Source of the DNA: an uncultured Bacteroidales bacterium
Lineage (GTDB): Bacteria; Bacteroidota; Bacteroidia; Bacteroidales; UBA932
DNA length: 41,618 nt
Assembly: GCA_900318955.1 (NCBI GenBank)
Contig: ONMJ01000018.1
Span: 1 to 41,618 of the forward strand
Reading direction: 5' to 3'
Part shown: in pieces, positions 7,872 to 16,162 of the stretch
How positions within the stretch are numbered: the stretch's first letter is position 1
Layout of the letters: each line of letters starts with the position of its first letter
Made by a program: the position numbers and the translations under genes
The notes under the pieces: generated by a model
What the model saw: only the letters and a program-made list of their open reading frames with translations
The model's database searches: none
What the model was told of the DNA's origin: nothing

Positions 7872-9098
7872 CTATCTAAGCATATTAATCGCTCTGTCGA
7901 GAGACTTGATAAAGTATTCAGCCTCCTCGATTGTATTATAAGGGGCCAAAGAGGCTCTTAACATCCCTGTCACCCCAAATCTATCCATTGTCGGTTCCGC
8001 ACACATTTGGCCCGACCTTACGGCTATTCCCATTTTATCCAAAATCAGCGCAAGGTCCTCGTGATGGACGCCCTCTACCGTGAAGGAGAATAAAGGGATT
8101 TTATTCTCTGTTCTACGTGGAACACCATAGAGAGTTATCCTATTGTCGCTAGTTAGTGAATCATAAAGATACTCTTTGACCTCCTCCTGATAACGGGCAA
8201 TCTCTTTATCCTCTCTAACTGCTTTTGCGAACTCCAATGCCGGGACAAAGGTCGGAACGGATGCAATGTTCTGCGTGCCTGCTTCAAACTTATAAGGAAG
8301 GGACGCATATGTTGTCTTTTCGAAGCTGACCCTATCTATCATCTCTCCCCCGCCCATATAGGGAGGCATCGTCTCGAGAAACTTCTTCTTTCCGTAAAGA
8401 ACGCCTGTGCCGGTCGCTGCATATATCTTATGGCCGGAGAAACAATAAAAGTCACAGTCCATCTCCTGGACGTCGACATTTTGATGAACCACCCCTTGTG
8501 CGCCGTCAATCAGGACAGGAATGCCTTTTTCGTGACAAACAGAGACAATTTCTTTTACAGGGTTTAAAATGCCTAAGATATTGGAAATGTGAGAGATAGC
8601 TACTATTTTAGTCCTCTCAGAAAGAAGATTTTTTAAAGACTCGATAGAAATCTCGCCGGATTTTTCAATTCTCAGGGGCTTAATCGTTGCTTTTTTTCTC
8701 TGGCACATCAACTGCCATGGAACAATGTTCGAATGGTGCTCGGCTTCGTAAATGACAACTTCGTCCCCTTCTCCGATAAAGGCTTCGCCGAAAGAATAAG
8801 CGACAAGATTGATTGATGCTGTTGTCCCTGAGGTAAAGATAACCTCCTCCCGGCTGGGAGCATTTATAAAAGAGGCTACAGCGTCCCTGGCCGCCTCGAA
8901 TTCTTTCGTAGCCTCATTGGCCAGAAAGTGGACGGAACGGTGGATATTAGCATTATGTAAGCGGCTCATTTCCAGATACTTCCCTATTACAGGCGAAGGC
9001 CTCTGAGAGGTGGCGGCATTGTCAAAATAGACAAGAGGCTTACCATAAACCTTCTCAGATAGTATCGGAAAACTTTTTCTTATTTCTTCAACTGTCAT
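7872..9098 (-). CDS. sufS: Cysteine desulfurase SufS
   Basis: This PLP enzyme removes sulfur from cysteine and supplies it for Fe-S cluster assembly. It is 408 aa, a normal group II desulfurase length. The N-terminus contains VYFDNAATSQRPSPV. The PLP lysine is in FSGHKIYAATGTGVLYG (about residue 222), and the catalytic cysteine in RSGQMCAEP at about residue 364, matching SufS-type enzymes. It is the first gene of the sufS-sufE-DUF59-folK-glyS-dnaE block. A parS-like palindrome lies within its coding sequence at 8109-8124 and is read as VPRRT. Confidence 0.97.
   Translation of the reverse strand: MTVEEIRKSFPILSEKVYGKPLVYFDNAATSQRPSPVIGKYLEMSRLHNANIHRSVHFLANEATKEFEAARDAVASFINAPSREEVIFTSGTTASINLVAYSFGEAFIGEGDEVVIYEAEHHSNIVPWQLMCQRKKATIKPLRIEKSGEISIESLKNLLSERTKIVAISHISNILGILNPVKEIVSVCHEKGIPVLIDGAQGVVHQNVDVQEMDCDFYCFSGHKIYAATGTGVLYGKKKFLETMPPYMGGGEMIDRVSFEKTTYASLPYKFEAGTQNIASVPTFVPALEFAKAVREDKEIARYQEEVKEYLYDSLTSDNRITLYGVPRRTENKIPLFSFTVEGVHHEDLALILDKMGIAVRSGQMCAEPTMDRFGVTGMLRASLAPYNTIEEAEYFIKSLDRAINMLR
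8109..8124. promoter_or_regulatory. parS-like site (one mismatch) inside sufS
   Basis: TGTTCTACGTGGAACA differs at one base from the perfect 16-bp palindrome at 10331-10346, which is a known form of the ParB-binding site. Two such sites 2.2 kb apart suggest a ParB-loading region. One half-site carries the mismatch, so binding may be weaker. Confidence 0.6.
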
Positions 9099-9117
9099 AT
9101 CGCTTCGCTAAAGTATG

Positions 9118-9125
9118 CAAATTTA
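9118..9125 (-). promoter_or_regulatory. sufS promoter -7 element
   Basis: TAAATTTG on the minus strand fits TAnnTTTG. It would start transcription near 9111, about 13 nt before the sufS ATG. A matching -33 element is not clear. Confidence 0.5.
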
Positions 9126-9160
9126 ACTAAAGTAATCTTTCATTTGACATTTATTTATGA

Positions 9161-9168
9161 TAATTTTG
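9161..9168 (+). promoter_or_regulatory. ruvA promoter -7 element
   Basis: TAATTTTG fits TAnnTTTG and would start transcription near 9175, about 15 nt before the ruvA ATG. A TTTG at 9143-9146 is closer than usual for a -33 box, so the upstream half is uncertain. Confidence 0.5.
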
Positions 9169-9189
9169 TCATGAAGAAAACAAGAAAAT

Positions 9190-9777
9190 ATGATTGACTA
9201 CATCAAAGGCACAATTATCGAACTTTCCCCTACCGAACTTATTCTTGAATGCGGAGGGATTGGCTACAGCATATTAATATCCCTTCAGACTTACGAAAAA
9301 CTCGAGAACCAAGAAAAAGCGGTCGTCTATATTCACCACTACATCCGCGAAGACGAAGAGCTCTTTTACGGATTTGCCAGCAAGGACGAGAGGGAATTAT
9401 TCCGACTTCTTATTGGGGTCTCTGGAATCGGTGTAGCGTCTGCAAGAATGATGCTTTCTTCGTTGACATCTGATGAGATCAGATCGGCAATACTCGCAGA
9501 GGATATAAACAGGATAAAGAGCGTGAAAGGAATCGGGCTAAAAAGCGCCCAGAGGCTTATTCTTGAACTAAAAGATAAAGTTGTCAAAGGAGAAGGTGCA
9601 GACAATTCTGTACTATTCGTTCAAGAAAACAATGCCGTTGCGCAGGAAGCTACGACTGCTCTCGTTATGCTTGGATTCACAAAGGCTAATATCAACAAGG
9701 TGATTCCAGCTCTTCTCAAAGAAAACCCGAAAGCTAAGGTCGAAGATCTGATCAAAGCTGCCCTGAAGCGCCTCTAA
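9190..9777 (+). CDS. ruvA: Holliday junction DNA helicase subunit RuvA
   Basis: RuvA binds four-way DNA junctions and loads the RuvB motor for branch migration. It is 195 aa, full length. An N-terminal OB-fold starts MIDYIKGTIIELSP. The tandem helix-hairpin-helix region holds LLIGVSGIGVASARMML and VKGIGLKSAQRLI. A C-terminal three-helix domain starts near residue 145 (EATTALVMLGFTKANI). It is one of only two genes left of 28.7 kb on the plus strand. Its partner ruvB is 18 kb away at 27.7 kb, and no ruvC is seen. It is divergent from sufS and convergent with mnmG. Confidence 0.97.
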   Translation: MIDYIKGTIIELSPTELILECGGIGYSILISLQTYEKLENQEKAVVYIHHYIREDEELFYGFASKDERELFRLLIGVSGIGVASARMMLSSLTSDEIRSAILAEDINRIKSVKGIGLKSAQRLILELKDKVVKGEGADNSVLFVQENNAVAQEATTALVMLGFTKANINKVIPALLKENPKAKVEDLIKAALKRL

Positions 9778-9789
9778 AGACGATAGCCC

Positions 9790-9820
9790 TTTCTGGGGAG
9801 AAGGGTTATATCTCCAGAAA
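9790..9820. terminator. Possible terminator between convergent ruvA and mnmG
   Basis: TTTCTGG (9790-9796) and CCAGAAA (9814-9820) form an inverted repeat, extended by AGA/TCT with a two-base bulge, in the 76-bp gap between the two convergent stops. There is no clear T-run on either side, so this is a weak candidate. Confidence 0.3.
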
Positions 9821-9853
9821 CCATAAACACCCGTAGCCTTGTAAAAGAAGGAA

Positions 9854-11917
9854 CTATCGGCCGAAATAAACCAGCAATACAGAGATATCTGCAGGGGAGA
9901 CTCCGGAAATCCTGGAGGCTTGTGCTATGGTCAAAGGCTGATATTTCTTTAGTTTTTGCCGCGCTTCTATTGAGAGACTCTTTATCGAGTCGAAGTCAAA
10001 ATCAGAGGGAATTTTAACGTATTCAAGGCGATTGATTTTTTCCGCCTGTCTCTCTTCCCTATCGATATAGCCTCTATATTTGATAAAAATGTCGACAGCC
10101 TCAAGTATTTGTCTCTTGAAATCATCGGAAATAGTTGCATCAGCCTCATCAAGACGCAATTCTGAAAGTGGATAAAGAGTATTGAATTTAAGGATAGCGA
10201 GAGCCCTTGCAAGAGCGGTCGTTTCCGTTGAAGATATTTGTCTTGACAGAGAATCGAAAGAATCGAAGTTCAGCAACTCTTTATACTCCGTGGTCAAAAG
10301 GAACGAAAGATCTATTTGATGTTTAGAAAATGTTCCACGTGGAACAAATTCCAAAAGATCACCCAAAGAAAGTTCTGGCCTGGAGGCTAATTCGGCAAGT
10401 TTCTTCGAGTCGGTAATTTCGGTTGACTCTCGGTGTGCCAAAAAATCATTTACAGAAGCCGCTTTGACCTTCGTCATCTGCGCCATCTCTTGGACTTTCT
10501 CCACCTGAGAATACTTTCTCATGGTATAATCATGGCGGAAATCATCTGCGAGACCTATAGAATGTGAACGTTCTGTAAGCCTTGAATCGGCATTATCCTG
10601 ACGAAGAAGAATCCGATATTCAGCCCTGGAAGTAAACATTCTATATGGCTCATCTACGCCCTTTGTGATCAGGTCATCAATCAAGACTCCTATATAAGCT
10701 TCGTCTCGGCGAAGAATAAACGGATCCTTCTCGTTAATCTTGAGATGGGCATTAATTCCGGCCATTATTCCCTGGGCGGCAGCCTCCTCATATCCGGTAG
10801 TTCCATTAACCTGACCGGCAAGATAAAGGTTTTCGACCACTTTGGACTCAAGAGTAGGCCTCAAATATGTAGGATCGAAGAAATCATATTCGACGGCATA
10901 TGCCGGCTTATAAATAACAGCGTCCTCAAGACCCTCAATAGCATGAAGCGCATCAAGCTGCACCTGAAGAGGGAGAGAAGATGAGAATCCTTGGAGATAA
11001 TATTCGTTGGTGTACCGGCCTTCGGGTTCTAGGAAAAGAAGGTGCGAATCTTTATCAGAAAAGGTCCTGATCTTATCTTCGATGCTAGGACAGTAACGAG
11101 GGCCCTTCCCATGAATCATTCCAGTAAACATCGGGGACTCTGAGAATCCGCTTCGAAGGATATCATGAACATGTTCGTTTGTATGAACTATATAGCAAGG
11201 TAGCTGAGGAGTGCCATTCTGGGCTGTTGAGAGATAAGGAAGAAAAGAGAATTTATCCGGCTTTTCATCTCCAACTTGCTTGACGAGCCGAGAAGTATCA
11301 ATGGATGAAATATCGATTCTTGGGGGAGTACCGGTCTTCATCCTATCGGAAGGAATACCCAGGGCGACGAGCTGCTCAGTAAGACCATATGAAGACAACT
11401 CCCCTATTCGGCCTCCTTCGAACTGAGTGCGCCCGATGAAAAGTTTGCCTGTAAGGAAGGTTCCTGCGGTCAAGATAACTGAGCGAGAATGAAAAATTGC
11501 CCCGGTATTCGTACGGACGCCTACAATTTTTGAATTCTCAAAGAGGAAAGAAGTCGCAACGTCCGCGTAAATACTTAATTTACAATTAGTTTCGAGAATT
11601 CTACGCCAGAGCCTCGAAAATTCAGATTTATCACACTGCGCTCTTGGACTCCACATAGCCGGCCCCTTAGAACGGTTGAGCATACGGAACTGAAGAGTAG
11701 AAGCATCTGTTACAATTCCGGTATATCCTCCGAGCGCATCAATCTCGCGGACTATCTGCCCTTTGGCAATTCCACCGATAGCCGGATTGCAAGACATACG
11801 GGCGAAACCGTTCATGTCCATTGTGATGAGAAGGACAGTCGACCCCATCGATGCTGCCGCCATGGCGGCTTCACAGCCGGCATGACCGCCTCCAACAACT
11901 ATGACATCATAAATCAT
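9854..11917 (-). CDS. mnmG: tRNA uridine-5-carboxymethylaminomethyl modification enzyme MnmG
   Basis: With MnmE, this FAD enzyme installs the 5-carboxymethylaminomethyl group on wobble uridine 34 of several tRNAs. The FAD motif [30 protein letters not shown] and the C-terminal [17 protein letters not shown] are all present. It is 687 aa, whereas family members are usually about 620-635. Compared with the E. coli sequence from memory, the interval between the motifs RPEL and IKYRGYI is about 95 residues instead of 27, so about 68 residues are inserted at roughly 524-592. A perfect parS-type palindrome encodes VPRGT at the start of that insertion. The start overlaps the ybeY stop by 4 bp (ATGA), so the two are translationally coupled. 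Confidence 0.96.
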   Translation of the reverse strand: MIYDVIVVGGGHAGCEAAMAAASMGSTVLLITMDMNGFARMSCNPAIGGIAKGQIVREIDALGGYTGIVTDASTLQFRMLNRSKGPAMWSPRAQCDKSEFSRLWRRILETNCKLSIYADVATSFLFENSKIVGVRTNTGAIFHSRSVILTAGTFLTGKLFIGRTQFEGGRIGELSSYGLTEQLVALGIPSDRMKTGTPPRIDISSIDTSRLVKQVGDEKPDKFSFLPYLSTAQNGTPQLPCYIVHTNEHVHDILRSGFSESPMFTGMIHGKGPRYCPSIEDKIRTFSDKDSHLLFLEPEGRYTNEYYLQGFSSSLPLQVQLDALHAIEGLEDAVIYKPAYAVEYDFFDPTYLRPTLESKVVENLYLAGQVNGTTGYEEAAAQGIMAGINAHLKINEKDPFILRRDEAYIGVLIDDLITKGVDEPYRMFTSRAEYRILLRQDNADSRLTERSHSIGLADDFRHDYTMRKYSQVEKVQEMAQMTKVKAASVNDFLAHRESTEITDSKKLAELASRPELSLGDLLEFVPRGTFSKHQIDLSFLLTTEYKELLNFDSFDSLSRQISSTETTALARALAILKFNTLYPLSELRLDEADATISDDFKRQILEAVDIFIKYRGYIDREERQAEKINRLEYVKIPSDFDFDSIKSLSIEARQKLKKYQPLTIAQASRISGVSPADISVLLVYFGR
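10331..10346. promoter_or_regulatory. Perfect parS-type palindrome inside mnmG
   Basis: TGTTCCACGTGGAACA is a perfect 16-bp palindrome matching the parS family TGTTNCACGTGNAACA; the same sequence is used as parS in pseudomonads. It would nucleate ParB for chromosome segregation. mnmG (gidA) is often close to the origin and to par sites in bacteria. It lies about 18.5 kb from the proposed origin at 28.8 kb. Confidence 0.8.
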
Positions 11918-12333
11918 ACGAGCTCCCTGAGAGAAAGATAATAATTCTCCTTTGCCCTCATCGTCTTGATATCTACCTCGGTATGATCATCATAACCGAT
12001 AAGGTGCAAAAGACCATGGACGATGACGCGATTGAGTTCATCAGCGAACTCCGTCCCGTAGAAAGCGGCGTTCTCACGAACGCTGTCTATGCTGATAAAA
12101 AGGTCCCCCGAGAGGCGATCGCCTTCGCAGTAGTCGAAAGTGATAATGTCTGTATAATAATCGTGTTGCAGATATTTTATATTGACATCTAATATATAAT
12201 TATCGGAACAGAATATAATAGAGATATCACCAAGACGGCGTATCTCGCTCTCTGCGACCAGTTTAAGCCAGCGCGAAGTCAGCCGCTTCTCCTTAAAAGA
12301 AAACTTGATGTCTTCTGTAAAATATGAAATCAT
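11914..12333 (-). CDS. ybeY: Endoribonuclease YbeY
   Basis: YbeY is a zinc-dependent RNase involved in 16S rRNA 3' maturation and ribosome quality control. It is 139 aa. The metal-binding signature is complete as [12 protein letters not shown] near residues 105-116, and the preceding strand [14 protein letters not shown] is typical of the family. It is the first gene of a two-gene unit with mnmG. It diverges from hflX across a 53-bp gap containing opposed promoter elements. Confidence 0.95.
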   Translation of the reverse strand: MISYFTEDIKFSFKEKRLTSRWLKLVAESEIRRLGDISIIFCSDNYILDVNIKYLQHDYYTDIITFDYCEGDRLSGDLFISIDSVRENAAFYGTEFADELNRVIVHGLLHLIGYDDHTEVDIKTMRAKENYYLSLRELV

Positions 12334-12351
12334 TGCAATCTAATTAAAACA

Positions 12352-12380
12352 CAAAAATAGCAAAATTATCACTACTTTTG
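12352..12380. promoter_or_regulatory. Overlapping divergent promoters of ybeY and hflX
   Basis: On the minus strand TATTTTTG (12352-12359) and TAATTTTG (12361-12368) both match TAnnTTTG and would serve ybeY. On the plus strand TACTTTTG (12373-12380) matches for hflX. If its last base is at -7, hflX transcription starts at 12387, exactly the A of its ATG, so the mRNA would be leaderless. The opposed elements are only a few bases apart, so polymerases at the two promoters would exclude one another. Confidence 0.5.
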
Positions 12381-12386
12381 TAGCCT

Positions 12387-13571
12387 ATGATTGAGCAGAA
12401 TACAGAAAAAGCGGTCTTTGTCGGCGTCGTCCTTGAAAAGGGAGGGGAGAGAAAGACCATGGAATACCTCGATGAGCTGCAGTTTCTCGCCGAAACTGCC
12501 GGCGCTGTCGGGGATAAAAAGTTCATCCAGCGACTGGACCAGACATATAAGGCAACCTATATCGGTACAGGCAAGCTCGAAGAGATAAAGGCCTATTGTG
12601 AGGCACATGAAATCAAATATGTCATCTTTGATGACGAGCTTACCGGCACCCAGCAGCGAAATATAGAGAAGATCATCGGCTGCTGCAATATTATCGACAG
12701 AACGAGCCTGATACTCGAAATCTTCGCCCAAAGGGCAAAGACTTCATACGCAAAAATGCAGGTAGAGCTCGCCAGGCACCAATATATGCTCCCGAGGCTC
12801 GCCGGTATGTGGACCCATCTTGAGAGACAGAGGGGAGGCGTCGGAACCCGCGGAGGTATGGGCGAAACCCAGATCGAAGTCGACCGCCGAATTGTAAAGG
12901 AGAGAATCACCCGCCTTAAGGAGGAACTGAAAAAAGTTGACCGCCAGATGTCGACGCAAAGGGGCAATAGAGGCTCTATGGTGCGACTTTCCCTTGTAGG
13001 GTATACCAATGTAGGGAAGAGCACGCTTATGAACCTCCTGGCCAAATCTGACGTCTTTGCTGAGAACAAACTTTTCGCCACCCTCGATACAACCGTACGG
13101 AAAGTGGTCATAGAGAATGTCCCCTTCCTTCTCAGCGACACCGTAGGATTCATCCGAAAGCTTCCAACCCAGCTTATAGAAGCCTTCAAAAGTACCCTTG
13201 ACGAGGTCAGGGAGGCAGATATCCTTGTCCATGTAGTCGATATTTCCCACCCGGATTTTGAAGAGCAGATGACTGTCGTAGAGCAGACGCTTAAGGATAT
13301 AGGAGCCTTCAATAAGCCTGTTTATGTGGTCTTCAATAAGATCGACGCATACAAGAGCGAAGCCTATGACGAGTTCTCTCTCGAGCCTAAGGGCAAGGAG
13401 CACCGTACCCTCGAAGAACTGAAAAACAGCTGGATAGCAGAGGAAAAGACCCCTTGCATCTTCATTTCAGCAAAGAACAAGACCAACATAGAAAAACTCC
13501 GCAACGACATCTATAAGATGGTTGCGGAGATCCATGCGGGAAGATATCCCTTCAATAATTTCCTCTACTAG
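12387..13571 (+). CDS. hflX: GTPase HflX
   Basis: HflX is a ribosome-associated GTPase that splits stalled 70S ribosomes, notably under stress. It is 394 aa. The N-terminal HflX domain contains the glycine-rich RQRGGVGTRGGMGETQIE (about residues 149-166), followed by a coiled-coil segment. The G domain holds GYTNVGKST (G1, about 207), DTVGFIRKLP (G3) and FNKID (G4). Its TAG stop shares the palindrome CTAG (13568-13571) with the stop of the convergent phosphoesterase gene, so the two coding regions overlap by four bases with no terminator between them. Confidence 0.96.
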   Translation: MIEQNTEKAVFVGVVLEKGGERKTMEYLDELQFLAETAGAVGDKKFIQRLDQTYKATYIGTGKLEEIKAYCEAHEIKYVIFDDELTGTQQRNIEKIIGCCNIIDRTSLILEIFAQRAKTSYAKMQVELARHQYMLPRLAGMWTHLERQRGGVGTRGGMGETQIEVDRRIVKERITRLKEELKKVDRQMSTQRGNRGSMVRLSLVGYTNVGKSTLMNLLAKSDVFAENKLFATLDTTVRKVVIENVPFLLSDTVGFIRKLPTQLIEAFKSTLDEVREADILVHVVDISHPDFEEQMTVVEQTLKDIGAFNKPVYVVFNKIDAYKSEAYDEFSLEPKGKEHRTLEELKNSWIAEEKTPCIFISAKNKTNIEKLRNDIYKMVAEIHAGRYPFNNFLY

Positions 13572-15130
13572 AAGGTGATTCTCTGGGAAAGACCTTCTCC
13601 CGGTGTCGCTACAAACTCGGCAATAATGCCGGAAGGGCCGATATTCACAATATTGAATCCCGTATAACCTAGCTTCAGCGGACTTCCAACAGGGCCGGCG
13701 GTAATGAATTTAATACCTTCATACTCGCTGTAGTAATCCTGATGGGTATGGCCCGCATAGACGGCATCAACACCGTACTTCTTGAAAAGAGAAATATATT
13801 TGTATCTCTTGTCCATCGGGAAGTTGAAATAATCCTCCTTTTCGTAAATATTTTCGCGGATTACAGGGCAGTGGATAAAAATATTGAGGCTCTTGGCTCC
13901 AGCATATTTTGCGAGTTCGCCTTCCAGCCACTCAAGCTGCGCCGCCTCAACTTTTTTGGCCCCATCCTTAATGCAGTTGGTGTCAAATCCGACGAAAGCG
14001 TGGCCATCCTTTTCGATAGAGAAACGATCATACCCACGAAGGTCCATATAATGGGCGTGCTTATCCTCGGAATAACCTCTGATATCGTGGTTTCCGGGCA
14101 CTTCATAAACAGGGATAGAAGGATTGAAACGAGCCTTACCCTCAACATAGATCCTGTTCTGGAGTGTATCGTAGGCGTCATTAATAAGATCGCCGGTGAT
14201 AAAGGCCATCGCCGGGTGAATAGCATTCACTACATCCACGGCGGCATTCATTCTATCCCTCGAGAGCTGCCAGGAAGGGGTCTCATCTTTGAAGCCGATC
14301 TGCGTGTCCGTCATATGGACGAAAGTCAGAGATTCCTGCTTCGGAAGGACTTTGAATTTCACCATTACAGGGAAATGGTCAGACTCCCTTGCCACATTGA
14401 TGCCCTTCTCCTCATAAACTACCTTGGAGTCAAGAACCTTGACCTGACGGGCGGTCTTGAAGGAGAGCACGTAATCAATGCAAATATGCGGTTTCTCCGT
14501 CGAATGGGTAGGCTGATCCACAGAAAGCACATTCCAAAGCCTTCTGAGCTCGATAAGGGTCGAACTTGAAGGTGTGGAATTGAGGTCACCGCAGAGGATT
14601 ACAGGCTTGTCATAACCAGTATAATGAATAGCGAACCAGTCGTTGATTATCGCTGCCTGGGAGCGGCTGACGGCATCAGAGGTATGCTCAAGATGAGTAG
14701 CCGCGAATACCATATCCTCGGTTTCAACCACCGCAACACTTCGGATTTCAGAGCCCTCGAAACGAGGAAGTTCAATCCGGTAACGAGCAATAATCGGCTT
14801 GCTTGAAACAACCCCGTTGCCATAGGCTCCGCCTTTATAGTCAAGAGACTTTGAGAAGGAAAAATTCCATCCGCCAAGAGCCTCAGCGATGTCTTTGAGC
14901 TGATCTGTATTATGCCTTGTATTGCAACTGTCAAGCTCATTGAGGCCAACAAGTACGGGGTCCTCAGCCTTTATGACAGAGGCTATCCCCTCGGCGCTGC
15001 ACCCTTCGTACTTACTGAGAGAACCTATATTATAGGTCATTACAGTGAATGTCCCTTCAGAAGATTTCTTGCCTGCGCATGAGCAGACCAAAATAGCGAT
15101 GGCTAAAGCCGAGAATAACTTGGTTTTCAT
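13568..15130 (-). CDS. Lipoprotein with EEP phosphodiesterase and metallophosphoesterase domains
   Basis: This is a two-domain secreted phosphoesterase of 520 aa from the ATG at 15130; an upstream reading to 15196 only adds a non-signal leader. A lipoprotein signal peptide ends at LVCSC, so it is probably anchored to the outer membrane. Residues about 28-272 form an endonuclease/exonuclease/phosphatase (DNase I-fold) domain with MTYNIGS, VGLNELD, THLEH, GDLNSTP and ESDHFPV. Residues about 277-520 form a calcineurin-like metallophosphoesterase with MTDTQIG, ITGDLIND, PGNHDI, a HCPV histidine and GHTHQDYY. The first metal motif is D-x-Q rather than D-x-H, as in CPPED1-like enzymes. It is the last gene of the SusCD operon, 10 bp after the next EEP gene. 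The substrate is unknown. Confidence 0.88.
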   Translation of the reverse strand: MKTKLFSALAIAILVCSCAGKKSSEGTFTVMTYNIGSLSKYEGCSAEGIASVIKAEDPVLVGLNELDSCNTRHNTDQLKDIAEALGGWNFSFSKSLDYKGGAYGNGVVSSKPIIARYRIELPRFEGSEIRSVAVVETEDMVFAATHLEHTSDAVSRSQAAIINDWFAIHYTGYDKPVILCGDLNSTPSSSTLIELRRLWNVLSVDQPTHSTEKPHICIDYVLSFKTARQVKVLDSKVVYEEKGINVARESDHFPVMVKFKVLPKQESLTFVHMTDTQIGFKDETPSWQLSRDRMNAAVDVVNAIHPAMAFITGDLINDAYDTLQNRIYVEGKARFNPSIPVYEVPGNHDIRGYSEDKHAHYMDLRGYDRFSIEKDGHAFVGFDTNCIKDGAKKVEAAQLEWLEGELAKYAGAKSLNIFIHCPVIRENIYEKEDYFNFPMDKRYKYISLFKKYGVDAVYAGHTHQDYYSEYEGIKFITAGPVGSPLKLGYTGFNIVNIGPSGIIAEFVATPGEGLSQRITF

Positions 15131-15140
15131 ATATTTACAA

Positions 15141-16160
15141 TTATTTGTACTCCCATTTGAACAAGACCGGATAATGGTCGGAAATGAACGGAACACCGTA
15201 GTTGGTCTTGTCTACCCAATACTCTTTCGGAACAATACTCTTTCCTCCGAAAAAGATATGGTCAATCAGGCTGCCGCTATCTTGATTTTTAAATCCATTG
15301 AACGTCCCCGTGTACCTGTCTTTGGATTCGACAGAGAGGCGGGCATAATCCATATTATCCTTCAGGCTCTTTAACTGGGCGTTCTCATATGACGTATTGA
15401 GATCGCCAACATGGAAAATTATACAGTCGGCATTCTTGATATCGTCCACTTTGCAGATATTTTTGATCTGGGTAATCATCAGGTCCGCAGCATTCTTTCT
15501 CGCCGTCTCGCTCTTATGATCATAGTGGGTAGGGAAGAAATAAACTATGGAATTGTTGTGTTTCTTATCCTTCAGTTTAACATACACCGTAACTCTCCTG
15601 CAGGCAGAATTCCAAGCACCATAAGTCCCGTCAGAATTCTTGGCAGGAAGTGTTCTCGGGGTTTCATCAAGCCAGAAAAAGTCCTTCTGGACGACCTCGA
15701 AACGGTCTTTTTTGTACAAAAGTCCAACTCCTTCGCCACCGGCACTGGCAACAGAAGAACCGCTGCCGCTATCGCGACCTACATCATAATATCCGTATTC
15801 GGAACCGAAATTAGAGGTGAAATACTGGGATTGTTCCTTTCTGATTTCCTGAAGTCCTATAAGATCGGGATCAGTCGCCTCAACGAACTTTTTTACCGCC
15901 GGAGCCCTGACACTCCATGCCGCGCTGCTGCCATCAGGGAATTGATCCGCTGTGTTGGCATAGCGAAGATTGAATGTACATACCGTCATTGACACCTTCT
16001 CTCCGGAAGGCGTAGGATCAGGAGTCGGTGTTGGATCCGGATCCTCCGGCGTCACCGGTGTAACCGGAGTTACAGGATTGACGACATCTGCCGGCCTGCA
16101 GGCTGCAAAAAGCAGCACTGCAGGCAGGAAGATGCTTAAAATAGATTTGTTAATTTTCAT
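15141..16160 (-). CDS. EEP-family phosphoesterase lipoprotein
   Basis: The protein is 339 aa with a lipoprotein signal peptide (lipobox LFAAC) followed by a low-complexity Thr/Pro/Asp linker of about 25 residues (repeated VTP then TPDPTP), which would hold the enzyme away from the membrane. The catalytic domain has the EEP motifs in order: CTFNLRYAN, LIGLQEIRKEQ, THYDHKSETARKNA, VGDLNTS, LIDHIFFGG and ISDHYPV. The FNLRY...GLQE...SDHYP pattern resembles a group that includes phosphatases acting on sugar phosphates and lipid phosphodiesters as well as nucleases, so the substrate cannot be assigned. It starts 2 bp after the PKD/PQQ gene stop, firmly within the SusCD operon. Confidence 0.88.
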   Translation of the reverse strand: MKINKSILSIFLPAVLLFAACRPADVVNPVTPVTPVTPEDPDPTPTPDPTPSGEKVSMTVCTFNLRYANTADQFPDGSSAAWSVRAPAVKKFVEATDPDLIGLQEIRKEQSQYFTSNFGSEYGYYDVGRDSGSGSSVASAGGEGVGLLYKKDRFEVVQKDFFWLDETPRTLPAKNSDGTYGAWNSACRRVTVYVKLKDKKHNNSIVYFFPTHYDHKSETARKNAADLMITQIKNICKVDDIKNADCIIFHVGDLNTSYENAQLKSLKDNMDYARLSVESKDRYTGTFNGFKNQDSGSLIDHIFFGGKSIVPKEYWVDKTNYGVPFISDHYPVLFKWEYK

Positions 16161-16162
16161 TA

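Noticed and set aside
12593-13403. Long minus-strand open frames (up to 239 codons) inside hflX
   Set aside because: They are shadows of the well-supported HflX coding sequence, with no signal, motif or promoter of their own.
13568-15130. EEP and metallophosphoesterase as two separate genes
   Set aside because: One uninterrupted frame covers both domains and there is no credible start or ribosome binding site at the junction.
16010-16080. Short-period repeats (GGATCCGGATCC and ACCGGTGTAACCGG) as a CRISPR or VNTR locus
   Set aside because: They encode the Thr/Pro/Asp linker of the EEP lipoprotein, a common low-complexity spacer, and have no spacer-repeat structure.
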